A DNA stretch of 64,000 nucleotides, from positions 118,461 through 182,460 of the forward strand of contig NZ_RCVZ01000010.1 in NCBI RefSeq assembly GCF_003668575.1, given 5' to 3'. Both the position numbers and the translations under genes were made by a program. The notes beneath the pieces are model-generated. The model did not search any database and was not told where the DNA came from. It was given only the letters and a program-made list of their open reading frames with translations. The number at the start of each line of letters is the position of its first letter. Positions within the stretch are counted from its first letter, which is position 1. Shown in pieces: positions 42,922 through 52,129 of this stretch. Source of the stretch: Falsibacillus albus. GTDB lineage: Bacteria > Bacillota > Bacilli > Bacillales > DSM-25281.

Positions 42922-42956
42922 TTAGACTAAAACACTTTAGTCCCAGCCTCATGAAG

Positions 42957-44414
42957 TTATTCCGCTAGGTTTGGCGGGGTTTTCTTGAGGAAGAATGAAA
43001 GAAGTATTCCGACTATCGCAATGATCGTTGCAACGAAAAATGCACGGTCAATTCCGTGGATCATAGCGTCGGACATGATTTTTTGCTTTAATTGTGCGGC
43101 AGGGACTCCCTTATAGTCAGCCATGTTTGGATCGAAATTCTTGGTCGCATTGGACATGACCGTCACAAGTAATGCAGTCCCGATCGATCCTGCAACGGTA
43201 CGCATTGTATTGTTCATCGCAGTCCCATGCGGAAGAAGCCTTTTTGGCAGCTGGTTCAATCCTGCTGTGGATACCGGCATCATCACCATGGAAATCCCCA
43301 TCATCCGGATCGCATAAATGATCAAAATGAATGTGTATGAAGTGTCGACAGTTAGGTCTGTATATTGATACGTCGTAGCAGCAACAATCGACAGCCCCAC
43401 TACCGCGAGCCAGCGTGCCCCGATTTTATCAAAGATCTTTCCAGCAATCGGAGACATGATTCCCATCACCACTGCCCCCGGCAGTAGAAGCAAACCTGAT
43501 TCGAACGCCGAAAAGCCACGCATGCTCTGCATATATATAGGAAGCAGCAGCTCTGCTCCAAGCATCGCCATCATGACAATCATCGTTGTCGTAGAAGCAA
43601 TCGCAAATATTCCGTGTTTAAATACCCTGAATTCCAAGATTGGTTGTTCCAATTTGAATTGTCTTAGGATGAATACAATAAGGGAAATGGCTCCGATAAT
43701 GACGGACACGTAAACCTTTGCATCATCCCATCCATCGCTTCCGGCCGTACTGAGCCCGTATAATAATCCGCCAAAACCGATTGAAGATAATACAATCGAC
43801 AGTACATCAATTGTAGGATTTGTTTGCTTCGTCACATTTTTTAATGCAAAAATACCAAAGATGATTGATCCGATTGCAATCGGCAAGATGACGAAGAAAG
43901 GCACACGCCATGTATAATGTTCAACGAGCCAGCCTGATAATGTTGGGCCGATCGCCGGTCCAAAGGCAATGACCAAACCAGCCATTCCCATGGCTGCTCC
44001 CCTTTTTTCTGGTGGGAATACCATCAATAACACCGTCTGCATGAGCGGCATCATGATTCCTGCGCCGCCAGCCTGGACGATCCTTCCTGTCAAAAGCACC
44101 GGGAAATTCGGTGCAAGCCCAGCAATCAGGGTCCCAGTTGTAAAAAGTCCCATGGCAATAAAAAAGAGCCTTCTTGTCGTAAATGTTCCTATCAAAAACG
44201 CTGTTACCGGAATCATAATCCCATTGACAAGCAAGAAACCGGTCATAAGCCATTGAGCAGTATTAGGCTCGATTTTCAAATCATCCATAATGGTAGGAAG
44301 TGCAGTATTCAATAAGGTTTGGTTTAAAATTGCAACAAAAGCACTGACTAATAATACAGCAACAATGGCAATTCTGTTATAATCTTCCTGTGGTTGTTGT
44401 TTCGCTTCAGCCAT
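42957..44414 (-). CDS. 14-TM MFS drug transporter, DHA2 (EmrB/QacA/LmrB) type
   Basis: 485 residues with 14 predicted helices. Signatures: FVAILNQTLLNTALPTIMDDL (motif D1 of DHA2), TRRLFFIAMGLFTTGTLIAG, and the motif C region GLVIAFGPAIGPTLSGWLVE. Such pumps export drugs or toxic metabolites with proton antiport. Two palindromic sites of TetR-operator type lie upstream at 44511 and 44628, but no regulator gene is next to it, unlike B. subtilis lmrAB. Confidence 0.9.
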   Translation of the reverse strand: MAEAKQQPQEDYNRIAIVAVLLVSAFVAILNQTLLNTALPTIMDDLKIEPNTAQWLMTGFLLVNGIMIPVTAFLIGTFTTRRLFFIAMGLFTTGTLIAGLAPNFPVLLTGRIVQAGGAGIMMPLMQTVLLMVFPPEKRGAAMGMAGLVIAFGPAIGPTLSGWLVEHYTWRVPFFVILPIAIGSIIFGIFALKNVTKQTNPTIDVLSIVLSSIGFGGLLYGLSTAGSDGWDDAKVYVSVIIGAISLIVFILRQFKLEQPILEFRVFKHGIFAIASTTTMIVMMAMLGAELLLPIYMQSMRGFSAFESGLLLLPGAVVMGIMSPIAGKIFDKIGARWLAVVGLSIVAATTYQYTDLTVDTSYTFILIIYAIRMMGISMVMMPVSTAGLNQLPKRLLPHGTAMNNTMRTVAGSIGTALLVTVMSNATKNFDPNMADYKGVPAAQLKQKIMSDAMIHGIDRAFFVATIIAIVGILLSFFLKKTPPNLAE

Positions 44415-44510
44415 TTCTCACACTCCAAGTAAAATAATATTTATATCGTTTCATAGTTTAACCATCATCGAGCAAAACCGAAGGGTCAATCCGATATTTT
44501 GGAGTATAAA

Positions 44511-44524
44511 TGACCAGACAGTCA
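44511..44524. promoter_or_regulatory. TetR-type operator-like palindrome, site 1
   Basis: TGACCAGACAGTCA, 96 bp upstream of the MFS start. Inverted arms TGAC/GTCA around a 6-base centre. It matches site 2 at 10 of 14 positions. Confidence 0.5.
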
Positions 44525-44627
44525 TTGTCAAACATTTAAATTTAATAAAACAACAAAATTCAAACGGTTGACATATCTTCTTAACCCATTATCCATAAGG
44601 AATCTAATCAGAAACCAAACCTGAAAG

Positions 44628-44641
44628 TGACCCATCGGTCA
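44628..44641. promoter_or_regulatory. TetR-type operator-like palindrome, site 2
   Basis: TGACCCATCGGTCA with perfect 5-bp arms TGACC/GGTCA, 117 bp from site 1 and 99 bp before the CPBP start. The GACC-n4-GGTC layout is common for TetR-family repressors of drug pumps such as those of the LmrA/QacR kind. Confidence 0.5.
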
Positions 44642-44739
44642 AATAATATTTTTTTACCAGCTACATACTTAGCCGGTACTCATCATATCAAGATAAATAC
44701 TGTATTGTCATTTTAAAAGCTTGAACTCAAGGAGGAATA

Positions 44740-45375
44740 ATGAAGAATTTCATTCTGTTATTAGGACCTGCAATCATGATCTTTATTGGTCTTCAGCTGT
44801 TTAATAGTGTTCGCATCACATTTTGTTTATTTTATGGCTGGCTCCTGGTCATTCCAATGTCGATAAAAATTACTATCTGCAAAGAAAAGAAAGTATCATT
44901 ATCGTCATCGATAATACTTGGAACTGTAAGCGGCCTTCTTTGCGGAGCAGCGTTTCTTATTACGTGTTCTTTATTTTTGACGAAATTATTTGATCTGGAA
45001 TCATTAAAATCGCAGCTCATTGAATGGAATTTTTCCGGTTCACATGTATTCTTGCTCGTATTCATATTGGTATTCATCAATCCTCTTTTGGAGGAAATGT
45101 ATTGGAGAACTTTTATGCTGAACATGCTAAAAGAAACAATTGGGCCGGCAAAGTCCATATTGGTAACAGCTTTCTTTTATAGCCTTTACCATTTACTTTC
45201 GCTTATCCCCATGTTTGTGTGGCCATTTCCCATCGTTGCAGCGCTTCCTGTCTTCCTGGCAGGTGTATTATGGGGGATATTCAAAGAAAAAACCGGTACA
45301 AACACTGCGTCCATCATCAGTCATATTTTTGCTGACCTAGCCATTATGTTCGTCTATTTGCTTTTTATTCGCTGA
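44740..45375 (+). CDS. CPBP-family intramembrane metalloprotease
   Basis: 211 residues, about six helices. The CPBP (Abi/CAAX) motifs are intact: EE-x3-R in NPLLEEMYWRTFML, F-x3-H in AFFYSLYHLLSLIP, and H-x3-D in IISHIFADLAIMF. Members process prenylated or other membrane proteins; bacteriocin immunity is one known role. Start follows AAGGAGGAATA. Divergent from the drug pump. Confidence 0.87.
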   Translation: MKNFILLLGPAIMIFIGLQLFNSVRITFCLFYGWLLVIPMSIKITICKEKKVSLSSSIILGTVSGLLCGAAFLITCSLFLTKLFDLESLKSQLIEWNFSGSHVFLLVFILVFINPLLEEMYWRTFMLNMLKETIGPAKSILVTAFFYSLYHLLSLIPMFVWPFPIVAALPVFLAGVLWGIFKEKTGTNTASIISHIFADLAIMFVYLLFIR

Positions 45376-45452
45376 TTGAACCATCCAATATGTGAAAATT
45401 TCAAATAAATTACCGATAAATTAATTAATAGATATAATAAAGGGGTATTGAC

Positions 45453-46265
45453 ATGTCATCAAAATTACAAAGTATATTGAACACAGTGGATATTCTACAG
45501 AAAACGTTCCCGGAAGATGTTTGCATCATCGTAGCTGATACAGAAAATGTACTCACCATCCTTCAAGGCGATAAAATTAAACTGCCGGTCAATCCCGGCG
45601 ATCATATCAGCAAGTATCGCGGTACTGTTACTGAAACAGCATTGCGAACGGGACAGAGGCAGTTTGAAGAGCGGGGGCCAGAGCTTTTCGGCTTTCCTTA
45701 TATATCGAAAGCAGAGCCAATTTACGATAATGAGGAATTGACAGGAGTCATCAGCACCATTTCCAGTATGGAAAAATATGAAATGCTGCGCCAGGAAGCA
45801 ATCGTCATTTCAGATACTGTAGAAAAAATGAGGGAAACGTCAGAGGAAGTTTCTATGGCGTCAAATGATGTGGCAGTTTCCATTCAAGAGCTGTCTGAGG
45901 AATCTTCCTCAATGTCGGAGGATATTAAACAAATCCAAGGCATCCTTCAATTTGTCCATGAGATAGCAACCCAATCCAATCTTCTTGGGATCAACGCAGC
46001 CATTGAGGCAGCTCGGGCAGGACAACACGGCCGAGGATTCAGTGTCGTTGCGGAGGAAATTCGAAAAATGGCCGTCAAATCAAAAGAATCTGCAGAAACG
46101 ATCAAGAAGCAGCTGGAAAACATCCAACATGTCGTCAATCAAATGAACAGCACCATTCACCAAGTCGCTGCCTTCTCTGAAGAACATTCTGCCAGTATGC
46201 AGGAATTGAATACATCCTATGTCCAGTTGAGCAAAACCGCAGAAAAACTGAGGAAGCTAAACTAA
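45453..46265 (+). CDS. Soluble methyl-accepting chemotaxis-type protein (YfmS-like)
   Basis: 270 residues without a membrane segment. Residues 1-110 form a small sensory domain ([57 protein letters not shown]). Residues 115-265 are a short signalling coiled coil with the hairpin tip [20 protein letters not shown] and [16 protein letters not shown], the CheA/CheW contact region. It resembles the soluble receptor YfmS of B. subtilis. Start ATG follows AAAGGGGTATTGAC. Confidence 0.87.
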   Translation: MSSKLQSILNTVDILQKTFPEDVCIIVADTENVLTILQGDKIKLPVNPGDHISKYRGTVTETALRTGQRQFEERGPELFGFPYISKAEPIYDNEELTGVISTISSMEKYEMLRQEAIVISDTVEKMRETSEEVSMASNDVAVSIQELSEESSSMSEDIKQIQGILQFVHEIATQSNLLGINAAIEAARAGQHGRGFSVVAEEIRKMAVKSKESAETIKKQLENIQHVVNQMNSTIHQVAAFSEEHSASMQELNTSYVQLSKTAEKLRKLN

Positions 46266-46323
46266 TTTCTCTTGAAACAACATATTTTACTGTTCTGATC
46301 CTGACACAACAGCCTCTATGCAA

Positions 46324-46354
46324 AAGGCTTGAGATCATAACATCTCAAGCCTCA
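46324..46354 (-). terminator. Terminator of the ArsR/SRPBCC unit
   Basis: AGGCTTGAGAT pairs with ATCTCAAGCCT around CATAAC; on the minus strand TTTTGC follows. It lies four bases after the ArsR stop and may also serve the chemoreceptor gene. Confidence 0.7.
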
Positions 46355-46357
46355 TAA

Positions 46358-46687
46358 CTAATCTTCTTCATTTTCAACCAAATGTTTAAGTGCCGACAGT
46401 TTATTTTCCCAATAAAGCTCAAAATAGTCGAGCCATTTCTTCAATTCCTGCAAGGGTTCAGGAGTCAGACTATACTTCGTCTCCCTTCCAGTCTTCCTAT
46501 CCTTTACCAGCCCTGCATCGGCCAGAATCCGGAGGTGCTTGGAAATAGCGGTCCGAGTTATCGGAAATTCGGCGGTAATGGCTTTCACTGACATTTCTTT
46601 TTCAACCAAGAGCATTAGCAGCTTTCTCCTTGTTGGATCCGCCACCGCTTGGAAGACATCGTGTTTCGCTTTTTCCGCTGACATCAT
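46358..46687 (-). CDS. ArsR-family regulator paired with an SRPBCC protein
   Basis: 109 residues, one winged helix-turn-helix: FQAVADPTRRKLLMLL, EKEMSVKAITAEFPITRTAI with recognition helix SKHLRILADAGLVKDRK. No metal-binding Cys motif, so it belongs to the group of ArsR-like repressors that travel with AHSA1-domain proteins. Its start codon coincides with the end of the SRPBCC gene; it is the last gene of a three-gene unit. Confidence 0.85.
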   Translation of the reverse strand: MMSAEKAKHDVFQAVADPTRRKLLMLLVEKEMSVKAITAEFPITRTAISKHLRILADAGLVKDRKTGRETKYSLTPEPLQELKKWLDYFELYWENKLSALKHLVENEED

Positions 46688-47088
46688 TATCCCTCAATGA
46701 AGTCTTTTAACTTGCCAACGATTCCTGTCCATCCCTGATCCATGTTTACTCTTACAACCTTATGAGGTGCTCCGAATTCCGTTACCTTGTCGGCATCCCA
46801 GCCACCATGAATCAAAGTGAATTCCGTTTTTCCATCGACTTCCTTCAATTCAAATATGACGAACCAATCCTTGCCCCAGTCAAAAGATAGACCATTAGGC
46901 GGATCAACCATCGTTACTTTGCATGGGGACATACCGAATTGACCGGCGTTCAAATGAAATTCGTGGCCTTCAACCGGTTCAAAATCATTCGGCATGAACC
47001 ATGCTTCCAAACCATTTGAGGTGGAGACGGCCTTCCATACCTTTTCTATCGGTGCATTGAATATCTCTGTCTTTCGAATGTGTTCCAT
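46687..47088 (-). CDS. SRPBCC / AHSA1-domain protein
   Basis: 133 residues from ATG 47088 (MEHIRKTEIF) after GGAGAAATGGTA. AHSA1-type pattern: FNAPIEKVWKAVSTSNGLEA and WFMPNDFEP, ending GWTGIVGKLKDFIEG. The fold has a large hydrophobic pocket; ligand unknown. It is encoded between the DUF3052-like protein and ArsR, and shares its stop region with the ArsR start. Confidence 0.85.
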   Translation of the reverse strand: MEHIRKTEIFNAPIEKVWKAVSTSNGLEAWFMPNDFEPVEGHEFHLNAGQFGMSPCKVTMVDPPNGLSFDWGKDWFVIFELKEVDGKTEFTLIHGGWDADKVTEFGAPHKVVRVNMDQGWTGIVGKLKDFIEG

Positions 47089-47100
47089 TACCATTTCTCC

Positions 47101-47475
47101 CTACTTCTTAGATTTCACTTTTTCCTTATCCCTGAATCGAAGGGCTGACCACGTTTCATCTACCGCTACATTGCTAACTGGCCTAAAGATCGTCTCCTCC
47201 TGCATTTTTGCTGCAAGTATATCCCTGTTTAAGTCTGTTTCCATCTTAGAACTCTTCTTAGGAAAACTGATCCAAAAGAGAGCATCTTCATTGAGCATCG
47301 GCAAAACCTTTGGCAGCCATTCGGATAACTCATTGCTGTTTTTTACGAACAACTGCAGAAAGTCAACTTTGTGATTTGTTTCTTTCGACTCAATTCCAAG
47401 CTGATACCCTTCTGGAGCGTTCAATACAACTGCTTCTCCAGATTTGTAGCGAAGTTTTTTCACAAGCATTTCCAT
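47101..47475 (-). CDS. DUF3052-like small protein
   Basis: 124 residues. Segments KLRYKSGEAVVLNAPEGYQ and EDALFWISFPKKSSKMETDL, then VDETWSALRFRDKEKVK at the end, resemble the DUF3052/YdeI-like proteins that often accompany ArsR-SRPBCC pairs. No enzyme role known. First gene of the unit; 12 bp before the SRPBCC start. Confidence 0.65.
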   Translation of the reverse strand: MEMLVKKLRYKSGEAVVLNAPEGYQLGIESKETNHKVDFLQLFVKNSNELSEWLPKVLPMLNEDALFWISFPKKSSKMETDLNRDILAAKMQEETIFRPVSNVAVDETWSALRFRDKEKVKSKK

Positions 47476-47504
47476 ACATAAGTACTTCCCTTCAAAAAAT
47501 ATGG

Positions 47505-47565
47505 GCTCTCTTCGTAAAGATTGCTGCTTTTCATCAAAGGTTGCGTATAGTTGATGAGTTAAAAA
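47505..47565 (+). repeat. Left-flank remnant of the intergenic repeat
   Basis: AAAGATTGCTGCTTTTCATC and AAAGGTTGCGTATAGTTGAT match the flank and first bases found before copy D (AAGTGTGCTGCTATTCATTA, AAGATTGTGTAAGGTTGATT). The element itself is absent after GTTGAT. Confidence 0.55.
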
Positions 47566-47637
47566 ATGCTAAAAACACAATCTTTGTGAAAACAGCCAAA
47601 ATTAATTAGCAAATTGAATTTGAAACAACATAATAAG

Positions 47638-47692
47638 AAACCAAAAGGTGTCATAATTTATATCAAAAATTATATAACACCAATTGGTTTCA
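47638..47692 (-). terminator. Terminator of lysK
   Basis: GAAACCAATTGGTGTTAT and its partner ATGACACCTTTTGGTTTC form a long, partly interrupted stem on the minus strand, followed by TTATTATG. It lies about 20 bp after the lysK stop. Confidence 0.7.
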
Positions 47693-47712
47693 TTTCAAGC
47701 ATTATTTGATAT

Positions 47713-49281
47713 TCAGCTGGTCGTATCGAAAGTTACTAGTTCGACTATTTTTTCTGCCCCTGCTGCACGGATCAGGATTGGCAGCCTGGGTCCGCTGTTC
47801 CGATTTAAAACGAGCTGATAGATGATTTGAAATAACCTCTTTTGCTCCTGCTTTTTTTGTTTTTGATTTTCTGCAGAGCATATATCATAAATCTCCCTCA
47901 TTAAATCCTCTCCCGATTGAGCAGCCCCTTCCCGGACAATGTCAGCAAAGTGATGGAGCTGTGCTTTTTCTTTGTCAGTTAAAGTGTCAAAATACTTTTG
48001 GTAGGGTGCTTCATTGATGACATTCACATTCTCCTGGCGATAATGCTTGATCCAAAATTCGACTCTTTCGCTCACTTCTTTTAGCTGGTCCATTGTATAC
48101 TGTTCCCCATTCTGCTGGAGCACTTCCTGGAGCAGATGTAAATTAAAGTCCACCAACGGCAGGATCCCAGCAAGTTGGCTGAAGGATGGTTCCTCACGAT
48201 CAGAAGCTTCTCCTAGAACAAGCTCCAGCGCTTGGCGGATGACATCATCTTTTAGCGTGCCAGCGAGGAATGCTCTTTTATACCGCTCAAATTCAGTGTA
48301 ATTACGAATCACATCTTCATCCAATCCTATGTGAAAGGCCGAATCAGGCTGGTATTTGGCGAATAGAAACAGGATCAGCTCAGGAGAATAAACGTTTAAT
48401 AAGTCAGATGGGGTTAAGCTTATACCAGTGGAACTGGACATTTTTTTCTGACTTCCTTTTATATGAATGAAGTCATACGCAATATATGCTGGAGCCTTGT
48501 AATCAAATATCTCCTTGGCAATTTCCTTCGATACATTATAGCTGCCCGTCTGAGCGGAATGATCCCTTCCCCCCGGTTCGAACATCACCGATTCTTTTTG
48601 CCACCTCATCGGCCAATCGATTTTCCAATTCAATTTCAAGTCAAGGTCGGAAACAGCTTTTTCCGAATGGTGCCCGCAGCTGCATTCATAATGGATCGAT
48701 TCTGCTGGTTGGTTGTATGCAATGATATTGGTATCGTCTTTGCGGCAAGCATCACAGTAAATGGCAACTGGATAATAGTTTTCCCTGTCTTCCTCGCAGG
48801 GTCCACCCGTTTTAAATTTCATAGTGATATCGTAAATATCCTTGCGTTTGTTCAATGCTGTTAAAATACTCTCATGATAACATCCACTCTCATACATTTT
48901 GTTCTGATAGATGAATTCCGCGTCGATTCCAAATGCTTTAACTGCATTTTCGAATTCTGTTTCGAAATGCGCAGCATACGATTTGTGGCAGCCATTCGGA
49001 TCCGGAATCTTAGAATACGGCATTCCAATGTATTGTTCATGTGCCGGGTCAATATTCGCCGGCACTTTTCGTAAACGATCAAAATCGTCCCACGAAAAGA
49101 TAAATCTCGTGTTCTTCCCGAGCATCTCAAGTGCCCTTACAACGAAATAACTCGTCACGACTTCCCTGAAATTCCCGATATGGACGGTTCCGGAAGGACT
49201 TATTCCAGAAGCGCATACAAAAGTTTCTGCATTTGGATGTTCTTCGATTAATTGCCCTGCCATTTTAAATGCCCAATGCAT
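47713..49281 (-). CDS. lysK: Class I lysyl-tRNA synthetase
   Basis: 522 residues. Class I signature sequences: HIGN in SGTVHIGNFREVV and KMSSS in KGSQKKMSSSTGISLTP; a zinc-like knuckle IYCDACRKDD ... CSCGH. This is the archaeal/spirochaete type LysRS1, unrelated to the usual class II enzyme. B. cereus has both, and there LysRS1 acts with LysRS2 on a special tRNA and is made in stationary phase. A Lys T-box lies upstream, supporting the assignment and independent regulation. Start ATG follows AGGTGATCAG. Confidence 0.93.
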   Translation of the reverse strand: MHWAFKMAGQLIEEHPNAETFVCASGISPSGTVHIGNFREVVTSYFVVRALEMLGKNTRFIFSWDDFDRLRKVPANIDPAHEQYIGMPYSKIPDPNGCHKSYAAHFETEFENAVKAFGIDAEFIYQNKMYESGCYHESILTALNKRKDIYDITMKFKTGGPCEEDRENYYPVAIYCDACRKDDTNIIAYNQPAESIHYECSCGHHSEKAVSDLDLKLNWKIDWPMRWQKESVMFEPGGRDHSAQTGSYNVSKEIAKEIFDYKAPAYIAYDFIHIKGSQKKMSSSTGISLTPSDLLNVYSPELILFLFAKYQPDSAFHIGLDEDVIRNYTEFERYKRAFLAGTLKDDVIRQALELVLGEASDREEPSFSQLAGILPLVDFNLHLLQEVLQQNGEQYTMDQLKEVSERVEFWIKHYRQENVNVINEAPYQKYFDTLTDKEKAQLHHFADIVREGAAQSGEDLMREIYDICSAENQKQKKQEQKRLFQIIYQLVLNRNSGPRLPILIRAAGAEKIVELVTFDTTS

Positions 49282-49317
49282 CTGATCACCTCATTGTTTA
49301 ATGAATTTATTTGCAGC

Positions 49318-49620
49318 CAAATAAAAAAACTCCCACCCCCAAGATTTTCATCTTGAGGACGAGAGTTTTCACTTCGCGGTACCACCTCAGTTTGTCGATC
49401 TGTCACCAAATCAACCTCTTCAGGTACGGCAAATGTGAATTGCGATACCCTATCACTATAACGGGAGATCCCGTCGCAGCATCCCTGTAAAAACAGTTCC
49501 TTGCGAAGCTCAGAGGCTTTTTTCACCTAGCGCGCGTTCCCTCCTTCTCAGCTACCGGAGTTCTCTGAATCCCACTGCCGCACGGCTACTCTTCTCATCA
49601 CAGCCAGTTCGTTCCATTTG
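49318..49620 (-). promoter_or_regulatory. Lysine T-box leader of lysK
   Basis: On the minus strand the T-box core GAGGTGGTACCGCG lies at 49388-49375 and the terminator AACTCTCGTCCTCAAG / CTTGGGGGTGGGAGTT with a T7 run at 49366-49321. The specifier region reads CTTCGCAAGGAACTG, placing AAG (Lys) at 49502-49500 directly before GAAC. Stem I begins with GAGAAGAGTAGCCGTG near 49600. Confidence 0.92.
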
Positions 49621-49686
49621 TAATTTTTACTATCATAATCAGAAAATCAGAAGATGTCAAATATTTTTGAAACAAATCGTGGTCCA

Positions 49687-50904
49687 TTAATCGATGCGTA
49701 ATGACTTGTGTAGAAAGAAAAATGAAGCGATCGTCGAAATCGATCCCCCAATGATCATGACTGCATGTGTCCCGAAATGCTGGGCAATCAGTCCGGACAC
49801 TAATGCAGCTGGAGGCATAAGGAGCCACGTCATGAATCTGCTCGTCGCCTGGACCCTCCCCAATAATTCTGCTGGCGTCAGCGACTGCCTCATCGTGGCA
49901 ATGAAGGGATTTTTCACTGCTGCACAAATCATACCGACTACATTCCACGCCATCAGTGAAATAAACGTACTGCTCAACCCGAATATGATGATGGAAATTC
50001 CTCCGATCAGTGAGGAGGCAAACAAAACCTGCTGTACTTTAAAGAACCGATTGAAGAAACTGGTCATGAGAGCACCTGCAATCGCTCCCCCTCCACTAAT
50101 GGATAGCAAAATCCCAACCTTTTCTGGGGTCAACTCCATTGTTTCTTTGAGATGAATGACAATCATCGTCACCAGCATCGTCGTTCCCACTACTGAAAAG
50201 AGCAGTGCCATATTTGTGTATAGGATAGGCTTCATCCTGCTCACAAAGATAAACCCTTCCTTCACTTCTGCCAAAAAATTCGCTGCAGCATCCTTTTTTC
50301 TATGAGTATGGATTTTCACAACTAGGACAGAGCAAAATGCCAGGATATAGCTGAAGGCATTCATAAGCAATGATACACCTGGATTGTAATAGCTGAGAAT
50401 CAATCCTCCAAGTGCGGGTCCTATCAAGACTGCAGAATTGAATGCCCCAGTATTGATGGCGTTGACAGCTTGTATGTCTTCGGTCTGGACAAGATCAGGA
50501 ATGGATGCAAATTGAGATGTGTGATAGATTTGGCTCAGCACTCCGATGACAAGGGCAGCCACAAAGAGCTCGGGCAATAACACGCGGTCCATTAGATAAA
50601 GAGTCCCCATGAGCCCCATAACGACTGCCCTGCCGAAATCACAAACTAGCAAGATCCTTTTTCGATTCCACCGGTCTGCCAGCACGCCCATTAATGGCTG
50701 TAATACAATCGGGAATCTTTCTACTGCAGCAATGACTCCCATGCTGAGTGGGGAACCCGATATTTTTAATACCATTATGGGAAGGGCGATGAGATATAAT
50801 TGATCCCCTATGAATGAGATAATGTTCCCTCCCATAAAGACGAAGACCGGTACATTTTTTCGCAGCCTTGGAACTTGTGTCCTTTTTACCTCCAATTCAG
50901 CCAA
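49687..50904 (-). CDS. MFS transporter, macrolide-efflux (MFS_3) type
   Basis: 405 residues, about 12 helices. Starts at TTG 50904 after GAGGAGGAGTGACAG. Family features: NIISFIGDQLYLIALPIMVL near the N-terminus, motif A GVLADRWNRKRILLVCD, and NTGAFNSAVLIGPALGGLIL. Substrate unknown; the group includes MefA-like efflux proteins and many of unknown role. It follows the long ArsR regulator gene by 16 bp, so expression is probably controlled by it. Confidence 0.87.
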   Translation of the reverse strand: MAELEVKRTQVPRLRKNVPVFVFMGGNIISFIGDQLYLIALPIMVLKISGSPLSMGVIAAVERFPIVLQPLMGVLADRWNRKRILLVCDFGRAVVMGLMGTLYLMDRVLLPELFVAALVIGVLSQIYHTSQFASIPDLVQTEDIQAVNAINTGAFNSAVLIGPALGGLILSYYNPGVSLLMNAFSYILAFCSVLVVKIHTHRKKDAAANFLAEVKEGFIFVSRMKPILYTNMALLFSVVGTTMLVTMIVIHLKETMELTPEKVGILLSISGGGAIAGALMTSFFNRFFKVQQVLFASSLIGGISIIIFGLSSTFISLMAWNVVGMICAAVKNPFIATMRQSLTPAELLGRVQATSRFMTWLLMPPAALVSGLIAQHFGTHAVMIIGGSISTIASFFFLHKSLRID

Positions 50905-50920
50905 CTGTCACTCCTCCTCT

Positions 50921-51964
50921 TTAATTTTTCAAAAAGCGATCCATCTCCAATGGCGTGGCTTCAATCGTTTGGATGTTCAATTCATAATTGGATTTCTGCT
51001 CTCTAACGATCCTTGCTGATTTCAATAGCTTTAGATGATGGTGGATAGTGGATTTTCCAAGTGAAAGTTCAGCTGTCAGTTCCTTCAATGTCATTGGACC
51101 GTCCGCTAGCATTTTCACGATGCGTAGGCGGGTCTCATCCCCCAGTGCTTTGTATTTGTTTACGAGTTGGGAGCTTGGCTGATATCGGTCCCCTGAATCG
51201 ATGCTTTCATCTGCAATCGGGTAATAAAAGACTTTTGTTCCTTCCAGGTCAGCTTCAATATTCCACGGTCTGTATATGTAGTGGGGAATCAACAAACACC
51301 TGTGGACACTCGGTTCCGCATGATATTGGATCCCGCCTGTCGCCCACTCAACCAATTCTTCCGGCTGTTTGGAATGAAGCATCTTTTTCTTGGATTCTGC
51401 ATCTGTTCTTAAAATGCTGTCGATTGTATCTTCTTGTGGCATGATGAAATGTTGATGCCAGTCCTCCATCACCTCACATAAATGGGGTTTTAATTCATCG
51501 GTATCGGATGAACAGACGTATTCGATATAACTTGGAAAAAACGGGTTTTCCTTTGCTGCTTCCATCAGTCTTGTACGTGCTGATGAGTCTCCTTTTGCCG
51601 CACAGATCCGATCTTCCTGATGTGCTTGGCCAATAAACGGGATTATCTCAAGTTTAAATTTGTTTGCGGGCGAATCCATAATATACTTCTTAAATGACGG
51701 AATATCCGGGAAATCTCCTTGATGCAGTATTTGGAGGAGTGATTTCCATGTGTTATGTTTAGCGACTTTGTCAAGATTCTTCAATAATCTTTTCGGAAAG
51801 GTTTGTGTATGCTGTTTCCACTCGTGCTGAGGTTTATTCAATGTGTGCAGGAGTGGTTCGTTGGTGAAGGCTGCGATCCCAAAGGCGCATTCCCAAAGCA
51901 GTGATGACTTGATTTCGATATGATAGGTCTCCCGCTTCTTGCTTGTCATATGCAAAACTTTCAT
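50921..51964 (-). CDS. Long ArsR-family regulator of the adjacent MFS gene
   Basis: 347 residues. The C-terminal 75 residues are an ArsR helix-turn-helix (VNKYKALGDETRLRIVKMLA, then LGKSTIHHHLKLLKSARIVR). The first 260 residues form a helical domain of the type seen in DUF5937-like ArsR proteins (KSSLLWECAFGIAAFTNEPL), probably the effector-binding part. It lies directly before the MFS gene, a common regulator-pump pair. Start follows GAGGTGAGAAA. Confidence 0.8.
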   Translation of the reverse strand: MKVLHMTSKKRETYHIEIKSSLLWECAFGIAAFTNEPLLHTLNKPQHEWKQHTQTFPKRLLKNLDKVAKHNTWKSLLQILHQGDFPDIPSFKKYIMDSPANKFKLEIIPFIGQAHQEDRICAAKGDSSARTRLMEAAKENPFFPSYIEYVCSSDTDELKPHLCEVMEDWHQHFIMPQEDTIDSILRTDAESKKKMLHSKQPEELVEWATGGIQYHAEPSVHRCLLIPHYIYRPWNIEADLEGTKVFYYPIADESIDSGDRYQPSSQLVNKYKALGDETRLRIVKMLADGPMTLKELTAELSLGKSTIHHHLKLLKSARIVREQKSNYELNIQTIEATPLEMDRFLKN

Positions 51965-52129
51965 TTTCTCACCTCTTTAACTAAGTTACTAATATTCTAT
52001 ATTTTTAGAATTTAAAATTCAATATATTTCGAATTTTGTTCAGAAATAAAAATTGAGCCTATAAATTGGCTCAATACAGATAAAGAATCGAGAAAATTCT
52101 CATGGTTCCTTCTCATATTAATTTAATAC

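Larger units (their letters stand above)
44415..44739. promoter_or_regulatory. Divergent regulatory region between MFS pump and CPBP protease
   Basis: 325 bp without a gene, AT-rich. It holds the two operator-like palindromes listed separately and must contain two divergent promoters. The CPBP ribosome binding site AAGGAGGAATA ends it on the right. Confidence 0.6.
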
